64,000 bases of DNA, from the NCBI GenBank assembly GCA_028707125.1, contig JAQTUX010000001.1, forward strand, positions 1,176,023 to 1,240,022, written 5' to 3'. This stretch comes from Candidatus Omnitrophota bacterium. Its GTDB lineage: Bacteria > Omnitrophota > Gorgyraeia > Gygaellales > JAQTUX01. The translations under genes were made by a program, and so were the position numbers. Positions within the stretch are counted from its first letter, which is position 1; each line of letters opens with the position of its first letter. Under the pieces are notes generated by a model. The model saw only the letters and a program-made list of their open reading frames with translations, did no database searches and was not told the DNA's origin. Of this stretch, positions 41,930 to 54,000 are shown piece after piece.

Positions 41930-42216
41930 TATGCCGCCTTTTTCAATATTTTAACCAGCCGGAAATGTTTTTCCTTTGATATGGGCCTGACTGCTTCTAT
42001 CTCCACCCAGTCGCCCGCGTTAGCGCTGTTCTTTTCAACGTGCACTTTGAATTTTATCGCCCTCTTCATGACCTTGCCGTATAGAGCGTGCCTCGTAAGC
42101 GTGACGCAGCGGACGATCGCGGTCTTATTCATCTTGCGCGAGAGCACCACGCCTCTCGTGCGCTTTCTTCCCTGTGCTTTTACCTTTGCGGCTATGTCTG
42201 TATTCTCTGTACTCAT
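41929..42216 (-). CDS. rpsQ: Ribosomal protein S17
   Basis: 95 residues of uS17 with an OB fold. [20 protein letters not shown] and [20 protein letters not shown] are canonical. An N-terminal extension of about 14 residues precedes the core. It overlaps rpmC as ATGA. Confidence 0.98.
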   Translation of the reverse strand: MSTENTDIAAKVKAQGRKRTRGVVLSRKMNKTAIVRCVTLTRHALYGKVMKRAIKFKVHVEKNSANAGDWVEIEAVRPISKEKHFRLVKILKKAA

Positions 42217-42401
42217 TTACGCCTTTCCCTTAGAATAGTTTCTATCCTGGCAATGTCTTTTTTATACAGTGAAAAATTATGCGGCTTATCCACCCTGCCT
42301 GAAAATTTCTCAAAATTAAGCTTAAACAGATCTCCCTGAAGAGAGATCTTCTTCTGCTCTAATTCCGCGTCGCTCAGGTTCTTCAACTCCGCTATCTTCA
42401 T
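42213..42401 (-). CDS. rpmC: Ribosomal protein L29
   Basis: 62 residues of the helical hairpin uL29, near the exit tunnel. MKIAELKNLSDAELEQKKIS and [16 protein letters not shown] are typical. It overlaps both neighbours (rplP and rpsQ) by 4 bp. Confidence 0.98.
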   Translation of the reverse strand: MKIAELKNLSDAELEQKKISLQGDLFKLNFEKFSGRVDKPHNFSLYKKDIARIETILRERRK

Positions 42402-42814
42402 TTATGCTCCCTTGCCACGAATTTCGTCCTGAAAGGCAGCTTATATGCCGCCAACCGGCATGCCTCTATAGCCAACGGCGCGGGAATGCCTCCCAATTCA
42501 AAGATTATATTGCCACGCTTGACTATCGCCACCCATTTATCAAGTTCACCCTTGCCCTTGCCCATCCTGGTTTCCGCCGGCTTCTTGGTTGTGGACTTGT
42601 GAGGAAAAACGCGCAGCCACAGCCTTCCGCCGCGCCTCAACTGCCTGGTCAGAAGGACCCTTATGGCCTCTATCTGCGTATTGGTAAGCCAAGCGTTCCC
42701 CAACGCCTTAAGCCCGTATTCTCCAAAAGCCAGGTTTGCGCCTCTGGTGGCTACGCCCCTTCTTTTGCCGCGATGGAACTTCCTATACTTTACTCTCTTG
42801 GGCATTAGAGCCAT
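42398..42814 (-). CDS. rplP: Ribosomal protein L16
   Basis: 138 residues of uL16. MPKRVKYRKFHRGKRRG, FGEYGLKALGNAWLTNTQIE and the PTC-proximal MGKGKGELDKWVAIVKRG support it. The first ATG (MALMPKRV) has a GGAGGG upstream at good spacing inside rpsC, giving a 32-bp overlap with that gene. Confidence 0.98.
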   Translation of the reverse strand: MALMPKRVKYRKFHRGKRRGVATRGANLAFGEYGLKALGNAWLTNTQIEAIRVLLTRQLRRGGRLWLRVFPHKSTTKKPAETRMGKGKGELDKWVAIVKRGNIIFELGGIPAPLAIEACRLAAYKLPFRTKFVAREHK

Positions 42815-43472
42815 CTTCAGAGCCCTCCCGTGCTGCTTTCGGTTTGCCGATAATGTCGCCCATATAGACCCATGCCTTCACACCGATAGCCCCGTAGGTG
42901 GTGCGCGCTTCGGCAAAACCATAATCTATATCCGCCCTCAATGTCTGCAAGGGTATCTTGCCCTGCCTGTAGGTCTCCCGCCGGGACATCTCTGCCCCGC
43001 CGAGCCGGCCTGACGTCGCTATCTTTATGCCTTTGGCGCCTGAATTCATTGCCTGCTCAATAGCGCGTTTCATCGCCCTTCTGAAGGCGATGCGCTTTTC
43101 AAGCTGAAGCGCCACATTCTCCGCTACTAACTGGGCATTGACAGCGGGGTTCTTTACCTCTTCTATGTCTATCAAAAGCTCCCTGCCTACCATACCCGAC
43201 AGGTCCTGCCTCAGGCGCTCTATGTCCGCCCCATGCCTGCCTATGATGATCCCCGGCCTGGCGCTATGGATCCTGACGCGTATCTTTTCGGTAAGCCGCT
43301 CAATGATTATGTGCGATACGGCGGCCTGTTTGAATTTATCCTTTATGAACTTGCGTATTTTCTCGTCCTCGAGGATGAATTTGGCGAAATTCTGCCGCGG
43401 CGCGTACCACCTGCTGTGCCAATTCTTTATGATGCCTATTCTCAGTAAAAACGGATGAACCTTCTGTCCCAT
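42783..43472 (-). CDS. rpsC: Ribosomal protein S3
   Basis: 229 residues of uS3 with a KH domain (RPGIIIGRHGADIERLRQDL) and the C-terminal ARTTYGAIGVKAWVYMGDII. A short acidic tail (SEDGSNAQESKV) ends the protein. It forms part of the mRNA entry site. Confidence 0.98.
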   Translation of the reverse strand: MGQKVHPFLLRIGIIKNWHSRWYAPRQNFAKFILEDEKIRKFIKDKFKQAAVSHIIIERLTEKIRVRIHSARPGIIIGRHGADIERLRQDLSGMVGRELLIDIEEVKNPAVNAQLVAENVALQLEKRIAFRRAMKRAIEQAMNSGAKGIKIATSGRLGGAEMSRRETYRQGKIPLQTLRADIDYGFAEARTTYGAIGVKAWVYMGDIIGKPKAAREGSEDGSNAQESKV

Positions 43473-43482
43473 ATTTGCGCTC

Positions 43483-43815
43483 TCAGGTTTTTAGATCCAA
43501 CTCTATGGTTATATGAGATGTCCTCTTGCGTATCCTGGTCGCCCTGCCGAACGCCGCGGCCCTGAACCTTTTCCACATAGGGCCGTTTTCGCAGACCGCC
43601 TTGGAGACGTAAAGCTGCCTGGGCTCTATGCCTTTGGCCTTCGCCGAGGCAACGGCGGAATTAACAACCTTTGTTATCTGTGTCTTCGGCCTCTTATCCA
43701 CGAAACTAAGGATAGTCAACGCCTCTGCCACATCCTTGCCCCTGATCAAGCCAAGCACCTGCCGCACTTTATTAGGGGTGAGTTTTATAAATTTCGCCTT
43801 CGCGTTTACTAACAT
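43483..43815 (-). CDS. rplV: Ribosomal protein L22
   Basis: 110 residues of uL22, lining the exit tunnel. AKFIKLTPNKVRQVLGLIRG and RIRKRTSHITIELD match the family; the tunnel hairpin is of usual length. Gap of 10 bp to rpsC. Confidence 0.98.
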   Translation of the reverse strand: MLVNAKAKFIKLTPNKVRQVLGLIRGKDVAEALTILSFVDKRPKTQITKVVNSAVASAKAKGIEPRQLYVSKAVCENGPMWKRFRAAAFGRATRIRKRTSHITIELDLKT

Positions 43816-43824
43816 ATATTTAAA

Positions 43825-44112
43825 TTAGGTTTTGTCCGCCGCCTTCTTCGCCTTTACTCCACCGTGCTTCTTAAATATCCTGGAGGGGGCGAATTCTCCC
43901 AACTTGTGCCCCACCATATTTTCGGTCACAAATACCGGTATATGCTTGCGGCCGTCATGGACCAGGAAAGTCAACCCCACAAATTCCGGTATGATCGTGG
44001 AACGCCTTGACCAGGTCTTGACCGGCTGCCTCTGGCCTGTCTTCTGCAGACGTTCTACTTTCCTCATAAGGCTCTCTTCTACATAAGCTCCCTTGCTGAC
44101 TGAACGCGGCAT
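43825..44112 (-). CDS. rpsS: Ribosomal protein S19
   Basis: 95 residues of uS19 in the small-subunit head. [40 protein letters not shown] and [18 protein letters not shown] are canonical. It lies 8 bp after rplB. Confidence 0.99.
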   Translation of the reverse strand: MPRSVSKGAYVEESLMRKVERLQKTGQRQPVKTWSRRSTIIPEFVGLTFLVHDGRKHIPVFVTENMVGHKLGEFAPSRIFKKHGGVKAKKAADKT

Positions 44113-44120
44113 AGTATTTA

Positions 44121-44954
44121 TTATCTCCTTCTCTTAACTATGTACATATCCGAATACTTGCGCTTCTTGCGGGTCTTGTAACCCTTGGTCGGCATACCCC
44201 ACGGGCTGACCGGATGAGGGTTGCCCTGGCCTGATTTACCCTCTCCTCCGCCGTGCGGATGGTCTACCGGATTCATAGCCAGCCCCCTTATATTAGGAAG
44301 CCTGCCCAGCCATCTGTTGCGCCCTGCCTTGCCTTTAACAATGCCCTCATGCTCAATGTTGCTCACCTGGCCTATGGTAGCGCAACAGTCAATGCCGATC
44401 AGGCGCACCTCGCCGGAAGCAAGCCGTATATGGGCGAAATCGCCTTCTTTTGCCGTGATCTGGGCGGATGATCCGGCGCTGCGGATTATCTGAGCGCCCG
44501 AACCCTTGACCAGCTCAACGTTATGGATCATTGTCCCCAAAGGTATGACCCTGATAGGCAGGGTGTTGCCTGGTTTTATCTCGGTATCAGGATTATTAGA
44601 GCTCACGATCACATCGCCGGGCTTAAGGCCGGCGGGAGCTATTATATACCTTTTATCTTTATCCTGATATTCAAGCAAGGCGATCCTCGCCGACCTGTTA
44701 GGGTCGTACTCTATCGCCAGCACCTTAGCGGGCATGTCTTTCTTATCCCTCTTAAAATCAATGATCCTTAAACGCCGCTTATGCCCGCCGCCCCTGAACC
44801 TGACCGTTATACGGCCGTAGCAATTTCTGCCGCCCTTCTTCTTCAAAGGCAGAAGCAGCGACTTCTCCGGCGTTTTCTTGGTTATCTCTTCAAAAGTATA
44901 ACCGGTTATATATCTTCTGCTGGGTGTGGTCGGGTTATATTTTTTTATTCCCAT
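44121..44954 (-). CDS. rplB: Ribosomal protein L2
   Basis: 277 residues of uL2, needed for subunit joining and peptidyl transfer. [20 protein letters not shown] near the start and [20 protein letters not shown] with the conserved His pair near the end. Confidence 0.99.
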   Translation of the reverse strand: MGIKKYNPTTPSRRYITGYTFEEITKKTPEKSLLLPLKKKGGRNCYGRITVRFRGGGHKRRLRIIDFKRDKKDMPAKVLAIEYDPNRSARIALLEYQDKDKRYIIAPAGLKPGDVIVSSNNPDTEIKPGNTLPIRVIPLGTMIHNVELVKGSGAQIIRSAGSSAQITAKEGDFAHIRLASGEVRLIGIDCCATIGQVSNIEHEGIVKGKAGRNRWLGRLPNIRGLAMNPVDHPHGGGEGKSGQGNPHPVSPWGMPTKGYKTRKKRKYSDMYIVKRRR

Positions 44955-44963
44955 AGCGTTCCT

Positions 44964-45245
44964 TTATTGAGAGAAATCTATCTTATCGCCTTTTTTAAGC
45001 GTGACTATCGCCTTTTTTATTTCGGGGGTCCGCCCTACCTGATAACGCACGGTCTTCGCCTTTCCGATAGACGTATAAGTATTGATCTTGTTTACCTTTA
45101 CCTTATATATATCCTCTATGGCCTTCCTTATCGCGACCTTGCCGGCATTCTTATCCACGATAAAAAGATACTTGCCGGCCGGCTCCTCCAAAGTGGATTT
45201 CTCGGTACGTATTATAGTCCTTATGCAATTACGCTCCGGCTTCAT
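44964..45245 (-). CDS. rplW: Ribosomal protein L23
   Basis: 93 residues of uL23, a docking site for SRP and trigger factor. The ATG at 45245 is chosen because it overlaps the rplD stop as ATGA, has AGAGG 6-7 nt upstream, and gives the expected start before RTEKSTLEEPAGKYLF; a longer frame would run 57 bp back into rplD. IEDIYKVKVNKINTYT is the family core. Confidence 0.95.
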   Translation of the reverse strand: MKPERNCIRTIIRTEKSTLEEPAGKYLFIVDKNAGKVAIRKAIEDIYKVKVNKINTYTSIGKAKTVRYQVGRTPEIKKAIVTLKKGDKIDFSQ

Positions 45246-45865
45246 CGCAACCTCTTTAGCAGTTCCTTGAACGAACCGCTGCTGGTAAGCACCTTTTTGC
45301 AATTCATTATATCGTAAGCGTTGACATCGCTGACCCTGCGTATATTTATCCCGCTTATGTTGGCGGCGGCGCGCGCGTTGTCCTTATCCGCGGCTGATAT
45401 GATAAACAGCGCCTTGCCCTCAACCTTAAGTTTCTTTAAAAGTTTGAAGAAATCCCCGGTCTTCTGAGACGGCAGCTTTATCTCATCTACCAGCACCAGG
45501 CCGTTATCGTTTAATTTTCCGTTAAGAGAAGACCTGAGCGCCAGTAATTTTACCTGTTTTGGCGTGTCCAGCGCGAAATCCCTCGGGTGCGGGCCGAAGA
45601 TGATCCCGCCGCCGCGCCATAAAGGCGAACGTATGGAGCCGACCCGCGCCCTGCCGGTCCCCTTCTGCCGCCACGGTTTCTTGCCGCCGCCGGAAACCTC
45701 GCCTCTTGTCCTGGTAGAGGCAAGTCCGCGCCTTTTGCCCGCCAGATACCCTACCGCGGCCCGATGCAGCGCGGAACTATTCACGCTGCCGTCAAAGATC
45801 TTAGCGTCAAGCTTGATCTTCTCTACTTCTTTGCCGTTTATGTCTAGAACCGGAACTGTAAACAT
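45242..45865 (-). CDS. rplD: Ribosomal protein L4
   Basis: 207 residues of uL4. The tunnel loop is seen as RTRGEVSGGGKKPWRQKGTG and GSIRSPLWRGGGIIFGPHPR. In E. coli L4 autoregulates the S10 operon; no leader hairpin was identified here. Gap of 20 bp to rplC. Confidence 0.98.
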   Translation of the reverse strand: MFTVPVLDINGKEVEKIKLDAKIFDGSVNSSALHRAAVGYLAGKRRGLASTRTRGEVSGGGKKPWRQKGTGRARVGSIRSPLWRGGGIIFGPHPRDFALDTPKQVKLLALRSSLNGKLNDNGLVLVDEIKLPSQKTGDFFKLLKKLKVEGKALFIISAADKDNARAAANISGINIRRVSDVNAYDIMNCKKVLTSSGSFKELLKRLR

Positions 45866-45885
45866 GGAGCCCCTTAATTTAGCGA

Positions 45886-46569
45886 TTATTTCTTAGCTGG
45901 TTTCTTCGGCCCTTTTTGCTCATCTTTCTTTGTCTGGATCGCGGCGGCTGCTACTGACAGCTTCTTACGTAACGAATTTTTTATCATCACATATCCGCCG
46001 TTTGAACCGGGGATAGCGCCTTTAACCATCAGGAGATTATTTTCAACGTCAACCCCTACTACTTTGAGATTCTGAACAGTAACGCGCGCGCAACCCATAT
46101 GGCCGGGCATATGATGGCCTTTCCATACTCTGCCGGGGGTTGTACTTGAACCGATAGAGCCCACTCTTCTATGCGAGGTTGAACCGTGGGTCATAGGGGT
46201 TCCCGACCAATTCCATCTCTTCATACCGCCCTGAAACCCCTTGCCTTTGGAGATACCGATTACATCAACATAGTCGCCGTCTTTAAAAATATCCGTCTTG
46301 AGCTCCTCGCCGACCTTATATTCTGTCGCCGCGTCCTTCACTACTTCTCTTATAAACTTCCTCGGAGCGGTGTTGATTTTCTTAAACACGGCCAGCTGCG
46401 GCTTTTTGACATGCTTTTCTTTAACAACGTCAAAACCCAACTGGACCTTCTTATCTCCGACCTTCAGGACCACGCAGGGCCCTGCCTCAACCGCCGTAAC
46501 AGAGACCATCTTTCCCTGCGTGTCGAAGATATGAGTGCAGCCGATTTTCTTTCCCAACAATCCGCTCAT
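45886..46569 (-). CDS. rplC: Ribosomal protein L3
   Basis: 227 residues of uL3. [35 protein letters not shown] and [13 protein letters not shown] are canonical. A Lys/Pro-rich tail ([14 protein letters not shown]) extends the C-terminus. It shares one base with the rpsJ stop. Confidence 0.98.
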   Translation of the reverse strand: MSGLLGKKIGCTHIFDTQGKMVSVTAVEAGPCVVLKVGDKKVQLGFDVVKEKHVKKPQLAVFKKINTAPRKFIREVVKDAATEYKVGEELKTDIFKDGDYVDVIGISKGKGFQGGMKRWNWSGTPMTHGSTSHRRVGSIGSSTTPGRVWKGHHMPGHMGCARVTVQNLKVVGVDVENNLLMVKGAIPGSNGGYVMIKNSLRKKLSVAAAAIQTKKDEQKGPKKPAKK

Positions 46570-46868
46570 TATCTTATCTCAACGTATACGCCCGCGGCCA
46601 GGTTCAGCTTACGCAAAGCATCTATTGTCTTCGCGGTCGGCTCCAGAAGCTCAAGCAGGCGCTTATGGGTGCAAAGAGAGAACTGCTCGCGGGACTTCTT
46701 ATCGATCGTCGGCGATCTCAGGACGGTATATACCTCTTTCCTGGTAGGAAGCGGTATAGGCCCTGACACCTGCGCGCCGGTCCTCTTTGCCGTCTCCACT
46801 ATCTCCTTGACCGCCTGGTCAAGGAGACGGTGGTCGTATGCTTTCAATTTTATCCGTATTTTCTGCAT
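46569..46868 (-). CDS. rpsJ: Ribosomal protein S10
   Basis: 99 residues of uS10 (NusE), which also acts in antitermination with Nus[39 protein letters not shown] and [15 protein letters not shown] fit. Directly after tuf (8 bp), joining the str and S10 operons. Confidence 0.98.
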   Translation of the reverse strand: MQKIRIKLKAYDHRLLDQAVKEIVETAKRTGAQVSGPIPLPTRKEVYTVLRSPTIDKKSREQFSLCTHKRLLELLEPTAKTIDALRKLNLAAGVYVEIR

Positions 46869-46876
46869 GTATAATT

Positions 46877-48076
46877 TTAAGCGACAACCTCGCTTACCAC
46901 ACCCGCGCCTACGGTATGCCCGCCTTCGCGTATGGCAAAACGCGACTCTTTCTCCATGGCTACGGGAGAGATCAACTCAACTTCCAGGTTAACGTTATCT
47001 CCGGGCATGACCATTTCCACGCCCTGAGGCAGGGTAACATTACCGGTAACGTCCGTTGTCCTGAAGTAGAACTGCGGCCTGTAACCGGTAAAGAAAGGAG
47101 TGTGCCTTCCGCCTTCCTCTTTTGCCAGCACGTAAACCTGCGCTTTGAACTTTTTATGCGGCGTGATCGAACCGGGAGCCGCCAGAACCATGCCTCTCTG
47201 CATCTGCTTCTTGTCTACGCCTCTTAATAGAAGCCCGACGTTGTCTCCTGCCTGGCCTTCATCAAGAAGTTTACGGAACATTTCAATGCCTGTAACTACG
47301 GTCTTTGAAATTTCCTGATTGATACCCACGATATCAACGGTATCATTTAACTTGATCTTGCCTCTCTCGATCCTGCCTGTACCGACCGTGCCTCTGCCTT
47401 CTATTGAGAAGACATCTTCGATGGCCATAAGGAACGGCTTGTCCAGATCGCGTTTAGGGTCAGGGATAAAGTCATCTACCGCCTTCATCAACTCAAGTAT
47501 TGCCTGGCCTCCCGGGCTGTTAGGATCGCCGGCCGCTTCCATTGCCTGAAGCGCGCTTCCCTTGATGATCGGAGTTTTGTCTCCGGGGAAGTTGTATTTG
47601 GTCAGCAGGTCCCTTACTTCCATCTCTACCAGCTCGATCAACTCTTTATCGGAAACCATGTCAACCTTGTTCAAGAAAACCACTATTGCCGGCACGTTCA
47701 CCTGGCGCGCCAGAAGTATATGCTCTCTGGTCTGAGGCATCGGACCGTCAGCTGCCGAGACCACCAGTATGGCTCCGTCCATCTGCGCGGCGCCGGTGAT
47801 CATGTTCTTTATATAGTCGGCATGGCCGGGGCAGTCAATATGGGCGTAATGCCTCTTGTCGGTCTGGTATTCCACGTGAGATATGTTGATGGTAACGCCT
47901 CTTTCCTTCTCTTCGGGCGCGTTATCAATAGAGTCAAAACTGCGCGCCTCGGCAAGCCCCTTCTTGTTCAAAACGAGGGTTATCGCCGACGTCAAAGTTG
48001 TCTTGCCATGGTCAACATGCCCTATTGTCCCTATGTTCACGTGCGGTTTAGTCCTTAAGAATTTCTCTTTAGCCAT
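46877..48076 (-). CDS. tuf: Elongation factor Tu
   Basis: 399 residues. GTPase motifs [23 protein letters not shown] and NKVDM, domain [15 protein letters not shown], and C-terminal [15 protein letters not shown]. It delivers aminoacyl-tRNA to the A site. A strong AGGAGG precedes the ATG, in line with high expression. Only one copy is in the window. Confidence 0.99.
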   Translation of the reverse strand: MAKEKFLRTKPHVNIGTIGHVDHGKTTLTSAITLVLNKKGLAEARSFDSIDNAPEEKERGVTINISHVEYQTDKRHYAHIDCPGHADYIKNMITGAAQMDGAILVVSAADGPMPQTREHILLARQVNVPAIVVFLNKVDMVSDKELIELVEMEVRDLLTKYNFPGDKTPIIKGSALQAMEAAGDPNSPGGQAILELMKAVDDFIPDPKRDLDKPFLMAIEDVFSIEGRGTVGTGRIERGKIKLNDTVDIVGINQEISKTVVTGIEMFRKLLDEGQAGDNVGLLLRGVDKKQMQRGMVLAAPGSITPHKKFKAQVYVLAKEEGGRHTPFFTGYRPQFYFRTTDVTGNVTLPQGVEMVMPGDNVNLEVELISPVAMEKESRFAIREGGHTVGAGVVSEVVA

Positions 48077-48097
48077 TTAACACCTCCTGATTTTCCC

Positions 48098-50197
48098 TCA
48101 TTTCTTGGCTCTGTGAGCCGAATACGGTGAATTGGTCATTATATTCTGAGCTATATGTGAAGGCACCTCCGCGTAATAAGAGGGCTCCATTGTATAACTG
48201 GCACGCCCCTGAGTAAGAGAGCGTAATACCATAGCGTAATTGAACACCTCTGATAACGGAACATTCACGTGGATATGGCGAATGTTGCCTTTCTGCACAA
48301 TGTTGATGATCTTGGCGCGCCGCGAATTCAGGTCCCCGATGACCATGCCCATATATTCTTCAGGGCATATGACATCCATATCCATTACCGGCTCAAGCAG
48401 CTTGCAGGCGGCCCGCCTTAAACCCTCAACCAGGGCGATAGAAGCAGCCATCTGAAAAGCGATCTCGGAAGAATCAACCTCATGGTATGAGCCGTCTGTC
48501 AGGGTCACGGCCACATCGGTCACCGGATATCCGGCCAATATGCCGTTCTTGGCGGCGATCTCAATGCCGTCCTCAACAGACGATATGAACTCCCTGGGTA
48601 TCGCGCCGCCCTTGATCTTATCTTCAAAGGTAACGCCTGAACCCGGCGTTTCCTGAGGGGCGATATCTATGACCACATGCCCGTACTGGCCGCGGCCTCC
48701 GCTCTGTTGGATGAATTTGCCTACTACCCTGGTCACCGGTTTGCTCACGGTCTCTTTATAGGCCACCTGGGGATTGCCGACGCGGGTATCAACGGTAAAT
48801 TCCCTCTTAAGCCGGTCCACGATAATATCAAGGTGAAGCTGGCCCATACCCGAGATGATCGTCTGGCCGGTCTCATTATTATAGGTAACCCTGAAAGAAG
48901 GGTCCTCATCCATAAGCTTTCTCAAAGACATGCCTAATTTATCCTGGTCGGCCTTTGAAGCCGGCTCTATTGCCTGCGAGATGACCGGCTCGGGGAATTT
49001 CATTGCTTCAAGTAATATGGGGGATTTCTCATCGCACAGGGTATCTCCGGTCTTCGTCTCTCTCAATCCGACTACCGCCACTATATCTCCGGCATACACC
49101 TTATCTATGATCTCCTGCCTGTTGGCGTGCATCCTCACGATCTTGGCGACCTTTTCCTTTTCACGAAGATTCATATTATATATATAGGTACCGCTCTCAA
49201 GCGAGCCGGAATAGATCCTCACATAATTAAGCTTGCCCACATACGGGTCGGTGGCGATCTTAAAGCACAGCGCGCAAAACGGCGCGTTATCATCCACGGC
49301 CCTCTCTTCGTATTCTCCGCTCTTCGGCTCCAGGCCTTTTATTGCCGGGATGTCTTTAGGCGAAGGCAGGTAATCGCATACGCCGTCAAGCAGCGGCTGG
49401 ATGCCCCTGTTGCGAAGCGAAGTGCCGCAGAATACGGGGACAAATTTATTGGCGATAACGCCCCTTCTTATCCCCGCCCTGACCTCTTCCTTGCTGATCT
49501 CTTTGCCCTCGATGAATTTATGCATAAGCTCATCATCCGCCTCTGCCGTCTTCTCCACCAGCTTCTCATAATGTTTCTTACATTCGTCTGATTTCTCGGC
49601 AGGCACATCCACATACTCAAATTCGCTGCCCGTCTCATTCTTGTAAACAAGCATCTTATCTTTCAACAGATCAATGATGCCGGAAAATTCCTCGCCCTTA
49701 AAATAAGGGACCTGGACCGCCGCCGCGCTTGCTCCCAATCGGGTGTGCATCTGTTCTATGCAGCCGAAAAAATCCGCCCCCACCCTGTCCATCTTATTTA
49801 TAAACGCGATCCTGGGCACATGATACCTGTCTGCCTGGCGCCAGACCGTCTCTGACTGCGGCTCAACCCCGCCCTGCGCGCAGAAAACCACGACCGCTCC
49901 GTCTAATACTTTAAGCGAACGCTCCACTTCAACGGTAAAATCCACGTGCCCGGGAGTATCGATTATATTGATCCTGCAATCGCGCCAGCTTACGGCGGTG
50001 CAGGCGGCGGTTATGGTAATGCCGCGTTCCTGCTCCTGGACCATCCAGTCCATAGTGGCGGTGCCGTCATCTACCTGGCCGATCTTATAAGTTATACCTG
50101 TAAAAAACAGCACGCGCTCCGTGGTAGTGGTCTTACCCGCGTCTATGTGGGCGACTATGCCTATATTCCTTATTTTTTCTAAAGCGACCTGTCTCAT
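48098..50197 (-). CDS. fusA: Elongation factor G
   Basis: 699 residues, five domains, catalysing translocation. GTPase motifs [29 protein letters not shown] and NKMDR; switch I with QERGITI; the domain IV tip contains [12 protein letters not shown]. It is placed rpsL-rpsG-fusA-tuf as in the classical str operon. Confidence 0.98.
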   Translation of the reverse strand: MRQVALEKIRNIGIVAHIDAGKTTTTERVLFFTGITYKIGQVDDGTATMDWMVQEQERGITITAACTAVSWRDCRINIIDTPGHVDFTVEVERSLKVLDGAVVVFCAQGGVEPQSETVWRQADRYHVPRIAFINKMDRVGADFFGCIEQMHTRLGASAAAVQVPYFKGEEFSGIIDLLKDKMLVYKNETGSEFEYVDVPAEKSDECKKHYEKLVEKTAEADDELMHKFIEGKEISKEEVRAGIRRGVIANKFVPVFCGTSLRNRGIQPLLDGVCDYLPSPKDIPAIKGLEPKSGEYEERAVDDNAPFCALCFKIATDPYVGKLNYVRIYSGSLESGTYIYNMNLREKEKVAKIVRMHANRQEIIDKVYAGDIVAVVGLRETKTGDTLCDEKSPILLEAMKFPEPVISQAIEPASKADQDKLGMSLRKLMDEDPSFRVTYNNETGQTIISGMGQLHLDIIVDRLKREFTVDTRVGNPQVAYKETVSKPVTRVVGKFIQQSGGRGQYGHVVIDIAPQETPGSGVTFEDKIKGGAIPREFISSVEDGIEIAAKNGILAGYPVTDVAVTLTDGSYHEVDSSEIAFQMAASIALVEGLRRAACKLLEPVMDMDVICPEEYMGMVIGDLNSRRAKIINIVQKGNIRHIHVNVPLSEVFNYAMVLRSLTQGRASYTMEPSYYAEVPSHIAQNIMTNSPYSAHRAKK

Positions 50198-50213
50198 ATA
50201 TCTTCTCTCAAAA

Positions 50214-50684
50214 CTACCATCTGAAATGCGCGAAGGCCTTATTCGCCTCAGCCATCTTATGTGTATCGTCCCGTTTCTTTATGGCGCCGCCCTCACCTTT
50301 ATAAGCGGCGATGAGCTCATCCGCCAGCTTCTCCGTCATTGACTTGCCTTTGCGCTGCCTTGCCAGATTCCTTATCCAGCGCAGCGCCATGGTGATACCG
50401 CGCTCCTGTTTTACCTCGATGGGGATCTGATAGGTCGCGCCCCCTACGCGGCGCGGCTTGACCTCAAGGCGCGGCCTGACATTATCTATGATCTTATGGA
50501 AGAACTTCAGGGCATCGGGCTCGTTGACCTTCTCCCTGACCGTATCAAAGGCGCCGTAAACTATATCCTCGGCGACGCTCCTCTTGCCGTCAAGCATCAC
50601 CATGTTTATAAAACGCGCTACTACCTTGCTCTTGTATTTGGCGTCCGCTAAAATATCTCTTTTTTCCGCTGCGTGTCTTCTCAT
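50214..50684 (-). CDS. rpsG: Ribosomal protein S7
   Basis: 156 residues of uS7, organiser of the small-subunit head. [36 protein letters not shown] and a C-terminal [13 protein letters not shown]. Gap of 26 bp to rpsL. Confidence 0.98.
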   Translation of the reverse strand: MRRHAAEKRDILADAKYKSKVVARFINMVMLDGKRSVAEDIVYGAFDTVREKVNEPDALKFFHKIIDNVRPRLEVKPRRVGGATYQIPIEVKQERGITMALRWIRNLARQRKGKSMTEKLADELIAAYKGEGGAIKKRDDTHKMAEANKAFAHFRW

Positions 50685-50710
50685 ATTTTATTTTCTCTCT
50701 ACTCGCTACT

Positions 50711-51082
50711 TTATTTAGGCGCCTTCGCGCCGTATTTTGAGCGCGACTTCTTGCGATTGGCAACCCCTGCCGTGTCCAGCGTGCCTCTGACGATGTGGTA
50801 CCTTACACCTGGCAGGTCCTTTACCCTGCCGCCCCTGACCAGGACTATTGAGTGCTCCTGAAGATTATGGCCTTCTCCGGGAATATAAGAGGTCACCTCT
50901 ATCCCGGTGGTCAGGCGCACGCGCGCTATCTTTCTCAGGGCTGAGTTCGGCTTCTTAGGGGTCATTGTCCTCACCTGAATGCAGACGCCCCTGCGCTGCG
51001 GGCACTTCTTTAAAGCTGGTGATTTCGTCTTTTGCTTCTTGGCGGTCCTGCCCATCCTTATCAATTGCTCTATAGTCGGCAT
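50711..51082 (-). CDS. rpsL: Ribosomal protein S12
   Basis: 123 residues of uS12 at the decoding centre. The loop [18 protein letters not shown] carries the Lys residues of the streptomycin-sensitive form, and [19 protein letters not shown] is canonical. The ATG shares its first base with the rpoC stop, so rif and str operons are fused. Confidence 0.98.
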   Translation of the reverse strand: MPTIEQLIRMGRTAKKQKTKSPALKKCPQRRGVCIQVRTMTPKKPNSALRKIARVRLTTGIEVTSYIPGEGHNLQEHSIVLVRGGRVKDLPGVRYHIVRGTLDTAGVANRKKSRSKYGAKAPK

Positions 51083-54000
51083 TATTCTTCCTTACCCTCT
51101 CCCTTATCCTCTTTTTTGCCCTTGATCTCCGCCTTTAATAATTCTATCTCCTGGTGCTCCTTGAAGCCGGTGCCTGCCGGTATAAGATGGCCCACGATAA
51201 CGTTCTCTTTCAGGCCGAACAGTTCATCGCTCTTGCCGCTGGCAGCGGCATCGGTAAGCACGCGCGTGGTCTCCTGGAAACTGGCGGCGGAAATAAAACT
51301 TTCGGTAGTAAGAGACGCCTTCGTTATGCCTAATAATAACGGCGTGGCTGAAGCGGGCTTGCTCCCCTTCTTCACCAGTTTGATGTTCTCATCGCGGAAA
51401 ACCCATTTGTCAACCTGCTGCCCGGGCAGAAAATCGCTGTCGCCGGAATCCTCTATCCTCACCTTCTTTAACATCTGCCTGATTATTATTTCTATGTGTT
51501 TGTCGTTTATGTGCACGCCCTGCAGCCGGTATACTTCCTGTATTTCATTGACCAGATATTCCTGCAGCACCTTATCCCCGCAGACGCGCAATATATCCTG
51601 AAGCACCACCGGCCCATCGGTAAGCTGCTGGCCGGCAGCCACCTTATCGCCCTTGTATACGTCGGGATGCTTGCCGTGCGGCAGTATATATTCCTTCTGC
51701 ATTCCCGTGGGGCTCCTGACTATGATGACCCTCTGGCTCTTTTTGGTCTCGCCGAATTCAACAAAACCGTCGATTTCGGCGATTATAGCCGGGTCCTTGG
51801 GCCGCCTGGCCTCAAAAAGTTCGGCGACACGGGGAAGGCCTCCGGTAATATCCCTGGTCTTGCCTACGACACGGGGTATCTTAGCAAGCAATTCCCCCGC
51901 CTTCATCTTATCCCCATCCTTGACAAGTATATGCGCCTCGATCGGAAGAGGGTATATGCCCAACACTTCCTTCTTGCTGTCCATTATGATGATCTGTGGA
52001 TTGTAATCCTGCTTGTGCTCTACGACGACCCTCTCCACGACCTTGGTCGCGGGATTAAGCTCGTCTATCACGGTAACGCCTTCTTTCAAGTCCTCAAATT
52101 TAACCGTGCCTTCAACCTCGCTCAAAATAGGATATGTATAAGGGTCCCATCTGAAAAACAGGTCGCCCTTGTTGATATTTTTTCCGTCGGCAAACTTAAG
52201 GAAGGCGCCCTGCGGCACCGGATACCTCTCCAGCTCCCTGCCCTGCGCGTCATTTATGCTCACCTGGCCGTTCCTGTTCAATACGACCTGTTCCTTGTCT
52301 TTCTCTACCGATTTTATGTTATGATAACGTACTATGCCGTCGTTCTTTGCCTTCATTGAGGACTGCTCCACGATACGGCTGGCAGTCCCTCCGATGTGGA
52401 AGGTCCTCATTGTAAGCTGGGTCCCCGGCTCGCCTATGCTCTGCGCGGCGACTATGCCTACCGCCTCTCCCGTATCAACCAGCCGGCCCGAAGCCAGGTT
52501 CCTGCCGTAGCACTTCTTGCACAAACCGCGGCCGGTCTCACAGGTCAAAACGCTCCTTATGCGTATCTTCTCTATGCCTAAACGCTCGATCATATCGGCC
52601 TTCTCTTCGGTGATCTCAGAGCCCGCTTCAACGATGACCTCGTCGGTAATAATATCCACTATATTGTCAAGCGCGACGCGGCCGATTATCCTGTCCTTCA
52701 AACTGACAACTATTTCATCGCCCTCTACTATCGCGGCAACCGTGATGCCGTTCAAGGTGCCGCAGTCATCCTCAATAACGATAACCTCCTGCGCCACATC
52801 CACCAGCCTTCTGGTAAGGTAGCCGGCGTCAGCGGTCTTAAGCGCGGTATCGGCCAAACCCTTTCGCGCGCCGTGCGTGGAAATAAAATATTCCAGCACG
52901 GTCAGCCCCTCTTTGAAATTAGCCGTAATAGGGCTCTCTATGATCTCTCCCGACGGCTTAGCCATTAATCCTCTCATGCCTGCCAACTGCCTCACCTGCA
53001 GGCGTGAGCCGCGCGCGCCGGAATCCGCCATAAGGAATATCGGGTTGAACGACTCCATACCCTTGAACAGAAAATCGGCGACCTTATCCGTGGCGTGCGT
53101 CCAGATATCTATTGCCTTGTTATACCTCTCCCTGTCGGTGATCACGCCCTTTCTGTACTGTTCCTCTACCTTGGTAACCTCTGCCTTTGAGTCCTTTAAC
53201 ACGGCTTCTTTCTCAGGCGGTATGCGCAGATCGTCTATGCCTATGGATATCCCTCCTAATGTCGCGTACTCAAAGCCGCATTCCTTCAAGTCATCAAGCA
53301 GTTTTACGGTCCTGCTGTGCCCGAACCTTTTATAGCAGGCGGCAACCACATCGCCGATATTGCGCTTATTCATTTCGTAATTGACGAAACCATATCCTTC
53401 GGGCAGGTATTCATTGAACAGCACTCTGCCTACGGTGGTATCTATTATCTTGACGCCTTCCTGCAAAGCGGATGTATCGAGGTCAAAGATGTTATTTACC
53501 CTTAGTTTTATTATGGCATGCAGCTCTATAACGTCGTCATTGTAGGCGACGATCGCCTCTTCGCCGCAGGAGAAGAGCATGCCTTCTCCCTTTGCTTTTG
53601 GTTTTGGTTTTGTAAGATAGCAGCTGCCTAAGACGATGTCCTGGGTCGGGCTTACTATCGGCCGGCCGTCCGCGGGAGAGAATACATTATTAGTGGAAAG
53701 CATAAGTATGTTGGCCTCAACCTGGGCCTCAAGAGACAACGGCACATGTACCGCCATCTGGTCTCCGTCAAAATCAGCGTTGAACGCCGTGCATACCAGA
53801 GGATGTATCTTTATTGACTTGCCTTCTATGAGCAGCGGCTGGAATGCCTGAATGCTCAACCGATGCAGGGTGGGAGCGCGGTTCAACATGACCGGATGGT
53901 CCCTGATGACTTCATCAAGTATGTCCCAGACCTCGATCTTGGCGCGTTCAACCATGCGCCTGGCGCCCCTTATAGTGTGGACAAAACCTTTTTCGCGCAG

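Noticed and set aside
51496-52359. 287-codon plus-strand open frame
   Set aside because: Lies wholly within rpoC in the antisense frame; such frames are common opposite conserved GC-rich genes.
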